A stretch of DNA of 64,000 nucleotides from JBDZVM01 sp040255675 (GTDB taxonomy: Bacteria; Actinomycetota; Actinomycetes; Acidothermales; Acidothermaceae): positions 122,589 through 186,588 of the forward strand of contig JBDZVM010000003.1 in the NCBI GenBank assembly GCA_040255675.1, written 5' to 3'. The position numbers and the translations under genes were made by a program. The notes under the pieces were generated by a model. That model saw only the letters and a list, made by a program, of their open reading frames with translations. It ran no database searches and was not told the origin of the DNA. This document shows, one piece after another, positions 24,449-33,322 of this stretch (positions within the stretch are counted from its first letter, which is position 1; every line of letters starts with the position of its first letter).

Positions 24449-26958
24449 TCGTCAATGAGCGCGGTGGCGGCATCGGGATCGTGGGCCTCAGCCCACAAAT
24501 GTGTCACGGCCTCAGCGGGATCGGGCAGGACGAGCGCCCAGCGTCCGTCGTCCTCGACGACGCGCACGCCATCGGTGGTGTCGAGCCGGCGTTCACCCGC
24601 CGCTTCGACCACTGAGCGCATCACCATGCCCTTCGCCGCCCACGGGGTGGGTACCGACCTGCGAGCAACATGCGCCTGCGGGATGCGCGCGTCGATCTGG
24701 CTCAGGGTGAGCTTGGTGCGCGCCACGAGCCCGGTGAGCCTGACGAACGCGGCTATTCCGTCGATGGCGTTGCTGAATTCCGGGACGACGAAACCACCGC
24801 GCCCGTCTCCGGCGAAGATGACGTCGTCGGCTTCCGCTGCCTTGGTCAGCTCGTCAGGCGACGTCGAAGCCCACCGTATCGTCGCGCGATGGAATTGCGC
24901 GACCTGCTCGGCGACGCGTGTGGTGGTGACGGGCAGCGCGATGCTGCCGCTGTGCCGCTCGGCGGCGACGAGATCCATCAACACCAGCAAGGCGCGATCG
25001 TCGTGCACGATGACACCGCGTTCGTCGACGAGCGAGATTCGTTCGCCGATCGGGTCGAAGCGCACACCGAACGCGGCACGAGACGACGCCACCAACTCGC
25101 CGAGCCGCTCGAGCGCTCGCATGTGCTCGGCGAGGGTTTCCGTGGGCGACATCTCGTCGAGCCGATTGTTCACTGTCAAAACGTCGAGCCCAATGCGGCC
25201 GAGCAGCGCGGGGAGCGCCAATGACGCCGTACCGCCCGCGGTATCGATGACCACCCTGAGGCCGGCCTCGGGCACCCCGGTTGTGTCAACGCAGCGCAGC
25301 ACCTCTTGCGAATAGTCTTCGAGAGTGCGAGATGGATAGGTGAGGTCGGCGATCTCGCCTGGGAACGCGCGACGAAATTCCTGGCGAGAAAACACTCGTT
25401 CAAGTTTTCGTTGCGCGGCAGGCGAAAGGTCGGCACCGCGCTCATCGAGAATCATGATGTCGACGCTTTGCGGGTCGGCCGGCGTCGTGCGGATCATGAT
25501 GCCACCCGCCGAATCGCTGTGGGCGATTTCGAATCTGCTAACCGGCGCGGGTGCGGCTTCGAGGTCGCGCACATTGATTGCACTAGCGGTGAGCGCACTG
25601 ATGACCGCGCGTTTAAGAGCGCGCGCCGCCCGAGAGACGTCGCGCGATGCCGTGACGACGTCGCCTTTCTTCAACGTCGTGGCATACGCCGACGCAAGCC
25701 GGACGGCGAGTTCAGGGGTGATCTCGACATTGACCAGGCCGGAAACACCGCGCGGGCCGAAGAGATTGCGTTGGCCGCGCGACTCCCAGATAACGCTCGT
25801 GTTGACGAGGGCACCCGCTTCGATTGTCTTGAACGGGTAGACGCGGACCCCTGAGGAGATGAACGCCTCCTCCTCGACGACGCATTCGTCTCCGATGACG
25901 GCGCCTTCTTCGATGCGCGCTCCGCGCATGATGTCGGTGTTCTTGCCGATGATGCACCCGCGAAGGTTGGTCTGCGGGCCGATGAATACGTTGTCGTGCA
26001 CGACCGCGCGATGCAGGAAAGCCGAGCTCTTCACGACAACGTTGCTGCCGAGAACGGTGTATTCGCGAAGCTCGGCACCACCATCGACTTTCGCGTAGTC
26101 GCCGATGAAAAGCGGCCCTTTCAGAATCGCTTCGGGATCGACATCGGCGCCTTCGGACACCCATACGCCGGGCATCATTTCAAATCCGTCGATTTCGACG
26201 TCGACTTGGCGGTTTAATACGTCGGCGTGCACCTGAAGGAGGCTTTCAAGGGTGCCGACGTCTTCCCAGTAGGCATCGGCAATATAGCCGTAGACAGGCG
26301 CGCCGAGTTGGAGCAGTCTCGGGAAGACCTCTTGCGACCAGTCTACCGGCTCGCCAGCCGCGACGTGGTCGAATATCTCGGGTTCCATCATGTAGATGCC
26401 GGTATTGACGGTGTCGGAAAACACCTGACCCCACGTCGGTTTCTCGAGAAATCGCTCGATGCGGCCGTCGTCGCCGGTGATGACGATGCCGAACTCTAAC
26501 GGATTTTGCACGCGTTTGAGCGCGACCGTGACCAATGATTGGTTGGCCCGGTGGAAGCGCGCCATCTCAGTGAGATCGATGTCGGTGAGCGCGTCGCCCG
26601 AGATGACGAGGAATGTGCCGTCGCGAAGCTCATCTTCAGCGTTCTTAACGCTCCCCGCTGTACCGAGCGGCTTTTCCTCGGTGGCGTAACGCAAGTGCAT
26701 GCCGAGTTCGTCGCCGTCGCCGAAATAGTTGCGGATCAGCGAGGCGAGAAACTGCACTGTGACGACCGTGTCGGTGAAACCGTGCTTGCGCAGGAGGCGC
26801 AAGACATGTTCCATGATCGGGCGGTTCACCACAGGCAGCAGCGGCTTGGGCTGGTTCGCCGTCATCGGCCGAAGCCGGGTGCCCTCGCCGCCTGCCATGA
26901 CAACCGCCTTCATCCCGGCGGTTATCGCCGCCGACGGCGCCGGTGGCCCGGCTGTCAT
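24415..26958 (-). CDS. Nucleotidyltransferase - left-handed beta-helix - degenerate phosphomannomutase fusion
   Basis: An 847-aa three-part protein. Residues 16-250 form a sugar-phosphate nucleotidyltransferase: MKAVVMAGGEGTRLRPMTANQPKPLLPV, then SGDALTDIDL. A hexapeptide beta-helix with repeated I/V-G patterns follows (about 270-390, including FIGDYAKVDGGAELREYTVLG). The C-terminal half has the phosphomannomutase/phosphoglucomutase fold, but the catalytic serine loop TASHNP is replaced by IRTTPADPQSVD and the metal loop DGDGDR by FDPIGER. Such proteins are annotated mannose-1-phosphate guanylyltransferase; the mutase part should be inactive. ATG 26958 overlaps the stop of the CDP-alcohol transferase gene (ATGA), fixing the start. 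Confidence 0.88.
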   Translation of the reverse strand: MTAGPPAPSAAITAGMKAVVMAGGEGTRLRPMTANQPKPLLPVVNRPIMEHVLRLLRKHGFTDTVVTVQFLASLIRNYFGDGDELGMHLRYATEEKPLGTAGSVKNAEDELRDGTFLVISGDALTDIDLTEMARFHRANQSLVTVALKRVQNPLEFGIVITGDDGRIERFLEKPTWGQVFSDTVNTGIYMMEPEIFDHVAAGEPVDWSQEVFPRLLQLGAPVYGYIADAYWEDVGTLESLLQVHADVLNRQVDVEIDGFEMMPGVWVSEGADVDPEAILKGPLFIGDYAKVDGGAELREYTVLGSNVVVKSSAFLHRAVVHDNVFIGPQTNLRGCIIGKNTDIMRGARIEEGAVIGDECVVEEEAFISSGVRVYPFKTIEAGALVNTSVIWESRGQRNLFGPRGVSGLVNVEITPELAVRLASAYATTLKKGDVVTASRDVSRAARALKRAVISALTASAINVRDLEAAPAPVSRFEIAHSDSAGGIMIRTTPADPQSVDIMILDERGADLSPAAQRKLERVFSRQEFRRAFPGEIADLTYPSRTLEDYSQEVLRCVDTTGVPEAGLRVVIDTAGGTASLALPALLGRIGLDVLTVNNRLDEMSPTETLAEHMRALERLGELVASSRAAFGVRFDPIGERISLVDERGVIVHDDRALLVLMDLVAAERHSGSIALPVTTTRVAEQVAQFHRATIRWASTSPDELTKAAEADDVIFAGDGRGGFVVPEFSNAIDGIAAFVRLTGLVARTKLTLSQIDARIPQAHVARRSVPTPWAAKGMVMRSVVEAAGERRLDTTDGVRVVEDDGRWALVLPDPAEAVTHLWAEAHDPDAATALIDEWAAVVEGAGS

Positions 26959-27599
26959 ACCGACGCCTCCTCGGTCTTGCCGTGCCCCCGACGAAAGTCG
27001 CGGCTACTCATGGGAGTGTGGTCGCCGTCCGACGCTCGAACCAGCCGATAAGCCTGCAGTGCGTACAAACCGCCGGCGTACCAATACAAGGCGGCTCCCC
27101 AGATGGCGAACGCCCAGCCGATCACGCGCGCGACGTGGTTCGCGGTCGCGTGACCGTCGCCGAGCAGCAGAAGGGGTAGCGCGTAGAGCAAGCAGAACGT
27201 GGCCGCCTTGCCAAGGTAGTGCACCGGGAGCGCGGGCCCGTATCCATGTCTTTTCAGGATCGGAGGGAACACGAGAAGAACGACGTCGCGACCGAGCAGC
27301 AGACCGACGAGCCACCACGGCATGATGTCACGGATGCCGAGCGCGGCGACTGTAGCGACGATGTAGAGCCGGTCGGCCGCGGGATCGAGTAACTGACCGA
27401 GTCGGCTGGTTTGGTTGAGTAGCCGCGCCAACTTGCCGTCGAGCCAGTCGGTGATGCTGCTGACTGCCAAGACGACCACTGCCCAGCCGTCCGCCTCAGG
27501 CCCCAAGGCCAACCACAAGAACAGCGGGACGCCCAGGAGCCGAAGCACACTCAACGCGTTCGGCACCGTCGCTACGCGCCGCGGTGCTGGTGTGCTCAC
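26955..27599 (-). CDS. CDP-alcohol phosphatidyltransferase (PgsA2-like)
   Basis: A 214-aa membrane enzyme joining a CDP-activated lipid to an alcohol phosphate or alcohol. The full CDP-alcohol motif D-x2-D-G-x2-A-R-x8-G-x3-D-x3-D is present: Asp51, Asp54, Gly55, Ala58, Arg59, Gly68, Asp72, Asp76. About six hydrophobic helices are visible. It corresponds in position to Rv1822 (pgsA2). Whether it makes phosphatidylglycerophosphate or another phospholipid cannot be told from sequence. It is the first gene of the minus-strand run coupled through 4-bp overlaps to the fusion protein. Confidence 0.88.
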   Translation of the reverse strand: MSTPAPRRVATVPNALSVLRLLGVPLFLWLALGPEADGWAVVVLAVSSITDWLDGKLARLLNQTSRLGQLLDPAADRLYIVATVAALGIRDIMPWWLVGLLLGRDVVLLVFPPILKRHGYGPALPVHYLGKAATFCLLYALPLLLLGDGHATANHVARVIGWAFAIWGAALYWYAGGLYALQAYRLVRASDGDHTPMSSRDFRRGHGKTEEASV

Positions 27600-27895
27600 C
27601 TTGGTCGTCCCTCCCGCCGCCCCTTTGCCGCGATCGAGGCCGCTGTGCGCGAAGCACTGGTCGCCTACGACCGGCCAGCGCAGGAGCCGCCGGGACGCGG
27701 TCGTGCAACCCGAGCGGCAACACCCTTCGCGTTTGCTTCATTCAGCCTATGCGCTTCGAGCGGGCTCATCGGCGTGGCTGGCGCTTGACCCACATGCGCG
27801 TCGTGCCACGACGAAGCAGAAGGGCGATCGCGTGCGGCAAGACATCGAAGTAGATCACCTACCAGCCCACCGCCCGACTCCCACGCCAAAGAACA
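27600..27895. other. Intergenic region upstream of the CDP-alcohol transferase
   Basis: About 300 bp without a convincing gene; short reading frames on both strands lack domain features. It must contain the promoter of the minus-strand pgsA-like / fusion / DUF881 run, but I cannot point to clear -35/-10 boxes. Confidence 0.35.
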
Positions 27896-27931
27896 CGACA
27901 GCCAAACCCACAAACGTAGGTTCGGCTGTCG
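27896..27931 (-). terminator. Hairpin terminator after tRNA-Pro
   Basis: Two 13-base arms (27896-27908 and 27919-27931) pair fully in minus-strand RNA, with one G-U pair, around a 10-nt loop; in + strand RNA the same position would be an A-C mismatch. A weakly U-rich run (TGTTCTTTGG) follows on the minus strand. It is placed 25 nt after the tRNA 3' end. Confidence 0.6.
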
Positions 27932-27955
27932 CCGATGTCTTGAGACATCACACTG

Positions 27956-28029
<74 letters not shown>

Positions 28030-28087
28030 GTATTCCGACCCCCGACGATATCGCACCCGCGGGATCGCCGGTGACCGAGCAGGGGCG

Positions 28088-29668
28088 TCAGCGTCGTCCG
28101 GCGTGCTTGCCTCTCCTGCCCTTTTGCCCGGCACGCGCATTGCGCGAATCGCGCACGCGCACGGAAATCTCGACGGGAGTGCCCGGGAAGCCGAAGTCTT
28201 CGCGAAGCCGTCGTTCGACGAAGCGGCGGTACGTGGCCTCGAGGAATCCGGTCGCGAAGAGCACGAAGCGCGGCGGCTGGACGCCCGCCTGGGTCGCGAA
28301 CAGCACCTTCGGCTGCCTGCCGCCGCGCACGGGTGGCGGGGTCGCGGCGATCAACTCGGTCAGCCAGGCGTTCAATCGTGACGTAGGAATTCTCGTGCCC
28401 CAACCGTCGAGCGCGAGTTCCAAGGCAGGGGTGAGCTTTTCGATCGCGCGGCCAGTCTTGGCCGAGATGTTCACTCGGGGTGCCCACGAGACGTGGTGCA
28501 ACTGGCGCTCGATCTCGATGTCGAGGCGCTCTCTTCGGTAGTCGTCGAGCAGGTCCCATTTGTTGAACGCAAGCACCAGCGCGCGGCCGGCCTCGACCAC
28601 CATCTCGATGATGCGAAGGTCTTGTTCGGTAAGAGATTCACTCGCGTCGACAAGGACGACAGCCACCTCTGCTTCGCGCAACGCCGTCGCGGTGCGCAGG
28701 CTCGCGTAGTACTCCGCTCCCGACGCTTCGCGGACTCGGCGCCGAATTCCCGCTGTATCGACAAATCGCCAAGTCACCCCGGCGAGGTCGACGAGCGAGT
28801 CGACCGGATCGCGGGTGGTGCCCGCCATCGCGTCGACCACGGCTCGCTGCTCGCCCGTCAGTTTGTTGAGCAAGCTCGACTTGCCGACGTTCGGCCGCCC
28901 GAGCAGAGCCACCCGGCGGGGTCCGCCGCGTCGTCCTTCGACCAGCGTCGGGGTCGTCGGCGAAGCGTCGGCGAGGGTGTCGACGATGACGTCGAGGAGG
29001 TCGCCGCTGCCCCGCCCGTGTAAGGCACTGACCGGATTCGGCTCGCCAAGACCTAGACTCCACAGGCTCGACGCGTCAGCTTCACCGTGCGCCGAGTCGA
29101 CCTTGTTCGCGGCGAGGATCACCGGCTTGCGGGCCCGGCGCAAGGCACGTGCCACCGTCTCGTCTGTGTCGGTCGCGCCAACGGCGGCATCGACGACCAT
29201 GACGACGACATCAGCGGCAGCCGCCGCGATTTCGGCCTGTTCCGACACTTGAGCCTGGAGCCCCCTGGCATCAGGCTCCCAACCGCCCGTGTCGATCAAC
29301 GTGAAGGCGCGCCCGCGCCACTCGGCGTCGTAAGCGACCCGATCGCGCGTAACGCCCGGCACGTCTTCGACCACCGCCTCCCGGCGCCCGAGGATGCGGT
29401 TCACCAGTGTCGACTTGCCAACATTCGGTCGCCCGACGACTGCGACCACGGGCACAATGCCAGGCCAGTCCTCGACCTCAACATCGACCTCAACGTCAGC
29501 TCCAGTAGCGTCAGCCTCAACCTGGCCGTCAGCCGTGGGCTCTGCCGGACTGTGCGCGAATACCCGATTGTCTTCGCCCCTCATCGGCAGACCGCCATCG
29601 GCGCCGCCCAAGGCATTGCGGGCGACATCGGCGCCGCCCAAGGCATTGCCTGCGTCGTCCGATCTCAT
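28088..29668 (-). CDS. der: Ribosome-associated double-domain GTPase Der (EngA)
   Basis: A 526-aa protein acting in 50S ribosome assembly. Two G-domains occur in tandem, each with GRPNVGKST/S (P-loop), a D-T-G/A-G switch II (LIDTGGW; FVDTAGI) and N-K-x-D (AANKVD; AFNKWD). The C-terminal KH-like domain ends RNARAGQKGRRGKHAGRR. The first 75 residues are an actinobacterial-type extension, here acidic and with a 10-residue duplication (ARNALGGAD) encoded by two near-identical 25-bp blocks at 29595-29619 and 29625-29649. Its start overlaps the cmk stop by 4 bp, so they are coupled. Confidence 0.95.
   Translation of the reverse strand: MRSDDAGNALGGADVARNALGGADGGLPMRGEDNRVFAHSPAEPTADGQVEADATGADVEVDVEVEDWPGIVPVVAVVGRPNVGKSTLVNRILGRREAVVEDVPGVTRDRVAYDAEWRGRAFTLIDTGGWEPDARGLQAQVSEQAEIAAAAADVVVMVVDAAVGATDTDETVARALRRARKPVILAANKVDSAHGEADASSLWSLGLGEPNPVSALHGRGSGDLLDVIVDTLADASPTTPTLVEGRRGGPRRVALLGRPNVGKSSLLNKLTGEQRAVVDAMAGTTRDPVDSLVDLAGVTWRFVDTAGIRRRVREASGAEYYASLRTATALREAEVAVVLVDASESLTEQDLRIIEMVVEAGRALVLAFNKWDLLDDYRRERLDIEIERQLHHVSWAPRVNISAKTGRAIEKLTPALELALDGWGTRIPTSRLNAWLTELIAATPPPVRGGRQPKVLFATQAGVQPPRFVLFATGFLEATYRRFVERRLREDFGFPGTPVEISVRVRDSRNARAGQKGRRGKHAGRR
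29595..29649. repeat. 30-bp-period direct duplication in der
   Basis: Two copies differing only at their first base (29595-29619, 29625-29649) repeat in frame, adding ten residues to the disordered Der N-terminus. Confidence 0.85.
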
Positions 29669-30369
29669 CGCCGTTCCCCGCTGATCGAATCGAGCGAGTG
29701 ACTCGGGATCACGCCGGTCTTCTCCCGGACGACGTCTAAGACCGCGGCCACTACCTCGCTTGCTGTCATCGCGGAGGAATCCAAGGAGTACGCGTCGACA
29801 GCCTGGTTGAGGGGTGACGTTTGGCGACTCGAATCGAGGCGGTCGCGTCGATCGAGATCAGCTCTGACGTCGAGCACGCTGCTCCCCGCGCTATGCGCCT
29901 CGAGTGCGCGTCGCGACGCGCGAACGTCAGCGGCGGCGGTAAGAAAGATCTTGACGGGAGCGCCAGGACAGACAACAGTGCCGATGTCTCGGCCCTCGAC
30001 CACAATTCCTCCGCGACCGATAATGGCGCGCTGCCGGGCGACGAGTTCGTGCCGCACCTCGGGTATGGCGCTCACCGCGCTCACCGCCGCGGTAACGTCG
30101 GCCTGCCTGATCGCGGTGGTGACGTCCCTGCGCCCGACCACCACGCTCAAACGATGTGGATCGGTCGAAACAACGAACTCGAACGTCGCAAGCCTGGCCA
30201 CGACGCCTACCGGATCGTCGGGTTCTATCCCGCCTTCGAGCACCCACCACGTCAGCCCCCGATACATCGCACCCGTATCGAGATAGCGCAAGTCCAACGC
30301 TCGGGCGACACCACGCGCCACCGTCGACTTACCGGACCCGGAAGGTCCGTCGATGGCGATTACGAGCAT
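29665..30369 (-). CDS. cmk: Cytidylate kinase
   Basis: A 234-aa (d)CMP kinase making CDP from CMP and ATP. P-loop IDGPSGSGKSTVARGVA opens the protein, followed by YLDTGAMYRGLTWW (CMP site), GRGGIVVEGRDIGTVVCPGAPVKIFLTAAADVRASRR (substrate/lid) and RDRLDSSRQTSPLNQAVDAYSLDSSAM (LID and C-terminal Arg/Asp). ATG 30369 puts the P-loop at the usual distance; GTG 30393 would add eight residues. der follows with an ATGA overlap. Confidence 0.94.
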   Translation of the reverse strand: MLVIAIDGPSGSGKSTVARGVARALDLRYLDTGAMYRGLTWWVLEGGIEPDDPVGVVARLATFEFVVSTDPHRLSVVVGRRDVTTAIRQADVTAAVSAVSAIPEVRHELVARQRAIIGRGGIVVEGRDIGTVVCPGAPVKIFLTAAADVRASRRALEAHSAGSSVLDVRADLDRRDRLDSSRQTSPLNQAVDAYSLDSSAMTASEVVAAVLDVVREKTGVIPSHSLDSISGERR

Positions 30370-30589
30370 GGAAGCGTCGCGGTGGACTGTCACGGGTCCA
30401 GGGTCTCAGGTCTTGCGCACGAGTCCGGCGGCGGAGGTCGATCGTTCGCCCAGCTGGCTCCGCGTTGAGCCGGGCGGGAAGCCCCATGGCGTCGCGGGCT
30501 GTCATCGACATCGTGACATGCGGCTCTCCCCCAAACTCGACTCACGGCTAGAACGCTTTGTCGACTTGAAGATTTAGATAGCTGTCGGG

Positions 30590-31831
30590 CTACGGATAAA
30601 TCTGCCAACCGGCATCATGCACGCAAGCGATCAACGAGACCACGACGTCCTCTCGCACCTCGAGCTCGACGACGCCAACCGCTCGGCCGGGTTCGTGTTC
30701 GACGTGGACGTCTTCAACATTTATCCCCGCGTCGGCCAACGTGCGCAACAGCGCCGCGAGTTCGCCTGGAGCGTCTCGAACAATGACGGGGACCGTAGCG
30801 AAGCCGGCCGCCATCTCGCCGCGCTTGACCGGAACCCGTAGCCGGCCTGCGACACCGGCGCGCAAAGTCGCCGTCAACGCGGCGACGCGCGCGCTGTCGC
30901 CAGACGCTATGCGCTCAAGGTCAGCGGCGGTGCGCGCCACATCAGCGGCGAACGCGGCGAGGGCCGTCGCCAAGTGGCGAGCGTTAGCGACCAAGATCTG
31001 AGTCCAGAGTGTCGCGTCTCCGGCCGCGACCCGCGTTGTGTCATGCAGGCCGGTGCCGCCCAACGCGACCGTGGCGTCCGGACTGTCGACGAGCTGTGCC
31101 GCCAGGAGCGACGCCACGAGATGGGGCAGGTGGGAGACAGTCGCCAGTGCCGCATCGTGCGAATCAGCGCTCATATGCACCGGCACGGCCCCGCAGGCCG
31201 CGACGAGCGCCCGCACGTCAGCGATGGCCTGGGGTGTGGCCACGGGAGTTTCGGTGATCACCCAAGGACGGCCCACGAAGAGATCGCTGCGCGCGGCGGC
31301 CGGGCCCGAGCGCTCACGCCCAGCCACCGGATGGCTGCCGACGTACCGGCTGAAATCGACGCCAAGCGACTCAGCCTGAGCTTGAGGCTCAGCCTTAGCG
31401 GACGCCACATCTGTATACGTCCGGGCGAGGTCGAGCCTCTGGAGTCGTAGCAGTTCAGCGCCGACCACACCTGGCGGCACGGCAACGATGGCGATGTCAA
31501 AAGTCTCACCGTCGTGCCGACGGCGCCCTGCCTTCATCTCGACGGCCAGAGCCAGCCGGCCGGGGTCGGCGTCCTCGAGCGCGACGTCGACTCCGATCTC
31601 AGAAAGTGCCAGTCCGATGGAGGCACCGATCAAACCAGAGCCGACAACCAACACACGCCGCGGCGCCAACGCGTATTCGGTCCCGCCGGAGCTGGCAGCG
31701 TTCTCCGTACGAGACGCATGAGCGGCCTCGCCGCGGTGGACGGGAGAGTGTTCGCCTCCGAGTGCGACTTCGCCATCTTCATGGGGCCGCCGGCCTGTCA
31801 TCCGCGCCGGCAAATCGTTGTCGCGCGTCAT
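30590..31831 (-). CDS. tyrA: Prephenate dehydrogenase with ACT domain
   Basis: A 413-aa enzyme oxidising prephenate to 4-hydroxyphenylpyruvate with NAD(+), the tyrosine branch. After a 55-residue low-complexity N-terminus, the Rossmann domain starts RRVLVVGSGLIGASIGLALSE. The prephenate-binding segment follows (YTDVASAKAE, then YVGSHPVAGRERSGPAAARSDLFVGRPWVITE) with the catalytic His in GSHPVAG, then the helical dimer domain. A C-terminal ACT domain (ATVPVIVRDAPGELAALLRTLADAGINVEDVHVEHEP) points to allosteric control by tyrosine. It overlaps aroH by 4 bp, giving consecutive pathway steps in one coupled unit. Confidence 0.93.
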   Translation of the reverse strand: MTRDNDLPARMTGRRPHEDGEVALGGEHSPVHRGEAAHASRTENAASSGGTEYALAPRRVLVVGSGLIGASIGLALSEIGVDVALEDADPGRLALAVEMKAGRRRHDGETFDIAIVAVPPGVVGAELLRLQRLDLARTYTDVASAKAEPQAQAESLGVDFSRYVGSHPVAGRERSGPAAARSDLFVGRPWVITETPVATPQAIADVRALVAACGAVPVHMSADSHDAALATVSHLPHLVASLLAAQLVDSPDATVALGGTGLHDTTRVAAGDATLWTQILVANARHLATALAAFAADVARTAADLERIASGDSARVAALTATLRAGVAGRLRVPVKRGEMAAGFATVPVIVRDAPGELAALLRTLADAGINVEDVHVEHEPGRAVGVVELEVREDVVVSLIACVHDAGWQIYP

Positions 31832-32190
31832 TGGGGCAGATCGTCTCGCAACGCGGCGGCAGCGCCGAGAAAGACATGCCGGATTTCAGACCGCGGCTTC
31901 GGCGACTCGACGTGGGCGAGCAACCGTACGGTGCGCGGTAACGAGTCTGGAACGGGGATCTCTCGCGCGCACAGCAGTGGCACCTCGGCGAACCCGACCA
32001 TACGCGCGCCCGCGGCCGGAAAGCACGACGTCAGGTCGCCGGTGGCGGTGAAGAAGATCGAGATCACGTCATCCGAGGTCAGGTTGTTTCTCTCCAGCAT
32101 CACCTTGAGCATCTCCTGCACCCCGCGATAGATCACGGCCGGTTCGTCGGCCTCGACCTGAACCGCTCCACGCACCGCGCGCACTGCCAC
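31828..32190 (-). CDS. aroH: Chorismate mutase, AroH type
   Basis: A 120-aa monofunctional chorismate mutase with the trimeric AroH fold, turning chorismate into prephenate. VRAVRGAVQVEADEPAVIYRGVQEML carries the conserved active-site Arg, ISIFFTATGDLTSCFPA follows, and CAREIPVPDSLPRTVRLLAHV has the second conserved arginine stretch. GTG 32190 is preceded by AGGAG at 7-nt spacing. The product feeds tyrA, whose start overlaps this stop codon. Confidence 0.95.
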   Translation of the reverse strand: MAVRAVRGAVQVEADEPAVIYRGVQEMLKVMLERNNLTSDDVISIFFTATGDLTSCFPAAGARMVGFAEVPLLCAREIPVPDSLPRTVRLLAHVESPKPRSEIRHVFLGAAAALRDDLPQ

Positions 32191-32563
32191 GACAATCTCC
32201 TTGATCGACAGGTGTCTGAGTCACCCTAGCGATGCATGAACAAGCCTTCAAAGCGCCACGGCGGTGTGTCTTTCTATCAGTGAAACGATGAGTCGACTTA
32301 CTGATCTCACGACGGACAGCATGATCCCGTAGGGGTTGATTTATAGACTTAGTGTCTCGTAGATAATCCTCTCTAGCCTGCGAAGACGCGGCCCCGAACG
32401 CACGACAGTTCGAAGGCCCTTCGCGATGGGCCGGCACACGCGAACAGATCGACGTTAACCCAAGGCGAGATGAAGCTAGAGCGGTAAGTCGATTTACCGA
32501 TGATTCGACTCACAGACAAGGCGCGCTGTTGCCGCATCGATGGTTGGAACTCGTCGTCGGCGG
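32191..32563. other. Intergenic region, relatively A/T-rich, before aroH
   Basis: 373 bp between aroH and rluB, noticeably richer in A/T than the neighbours around 32265-32400. It contains repeated GTCGAYTTAC-type words (near 32291 and 32484) in both orientations and a TATAAA-like hexamer on the minus strand near 32340, a possible promoter for aroH-tyrA-cmk-der. No gene or RNA fold is convincing. Confidence 0.4.
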
Positions 32564-33322
32564 CTAGAGCCCGACGATGGCAAAAAGCTCGGCAAGCTCG
32601 GTGCGGGTGAGATGGCGTGTCTTTCCCGGCCGCAGGTTGGCGAGGTGCACTGGCCCGATGTCGGTTCTGACCAACCGCTGCACCGGGTGGCCGACTGCCG
32701 CCAGCATTCGCCTCACGATGTGCTTGCGGCCCTCGTGCAAGACGAGTTCGACTAAGGTGTGCGACCCGGCCCTGCCGATGACGCGAAACGAGTCCGCGGC
32801 AGCGATGCCGTCGTCCAGCTGGACGCCCGAACGCAACACGTTGCCGAGGTTCTTCGGCAACGTGCCAGTCACCTCCGCTACATACGTCTTCGCGATCCCG
32901 AACGAGGGATGCATGAGCCGATGGGCCAGCTCTCCATCGTTGGTGATCAGTAACAGACCCTCGCTGTCAGCGTCGAGTCGCCCGACGTGGAACAGTCTCT
33001 GTTCGCGGTGGTTGACCAGATCGCCTAGACAAGATCGACCTTGCGGATCGGACATCGTGCTCACCATGCCGCGCGGCTTGTTGACCGCCAAGTACAGCGC
33101 CGACGGTTTCGTCGAGATCCGCATGCCGTCGACTTTGATGACCGCGCGCTCAGGGTCGACACGCATGCCTTGCGCAACCACAGTCACGCCGTCGACCTCG
33201 ACGCGCCCTTGCGCAATGAGTTCCTCGCAGGCCCGACGCGAGCCCACACCGGCCGCTGCTAAGACCTTCTGCAGTCGAGTGCCGAGCCTGTCATCTGATG
33301 TCTGATTAGACTCAACCTTCAC
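32564..33322 (-). CDS. rluB: 23S rRNA pseudouridine synthase, RsuA/RluB family
   Basis: A 252-aa enzyme converting a uridine of large-subunit rRNA to pseudouridine. An N-terminal S4 RNA-binding domain (TRLQKVLAAAGVGSRRACEELIAQGRVEVDGVTV) precedes the synthase domain, whose catalytic Asp lies in HVGRLDADSEGLLLITNDGELAH. KPRGMVST and EGRKHIVRRMLAAVGHPVQRLVR are other family motifs. The start overlaps scpB's 3' end by 11 bp. The assignment to RluB rather than RsuA rests on genomic position next to scpB. Confidence 0.93.
   Translation of the reverse strand: MKVESNQTSDDRLGTRLQKVLAAAGVGSRRACEELIAQGRVEVDGVTVVAQGMRVDPERAVIKVDGMRISTKPSALYLAVNKPRGMVSTMSDPQGRSCLGDLVNHREQRLFHVGRLDADSEGLLLITNDGELAHRLMHPSFGIAKTYVAEVTGTLPKNLGNVLRSGVQLDDGIAAADSFRVIGRAGSHTLVELVLHEGRKHIVRRMLAAVGHPVQRLVRTDIGPVHLANLRPGKTRHLTRTELAELFAIVGL

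Noticed and set aside
27496..27913. Short minus-strand frames upstream of the CDP-alcohol transferase as a small gene
   Set aside because: Low-complexity Arg/Ala/Pro content, no ribosome site and no recognisable motif.
27934..27949. 16-bp palindrome GATGTCT-TG-AGACATC near the tRNA-Pro, possible insertion-sequence end
   Set aside because: It vaguely recalls sequence seen near IS481-type elements, but no transposase remnant, terminal repeat pair or target duplication can be found.
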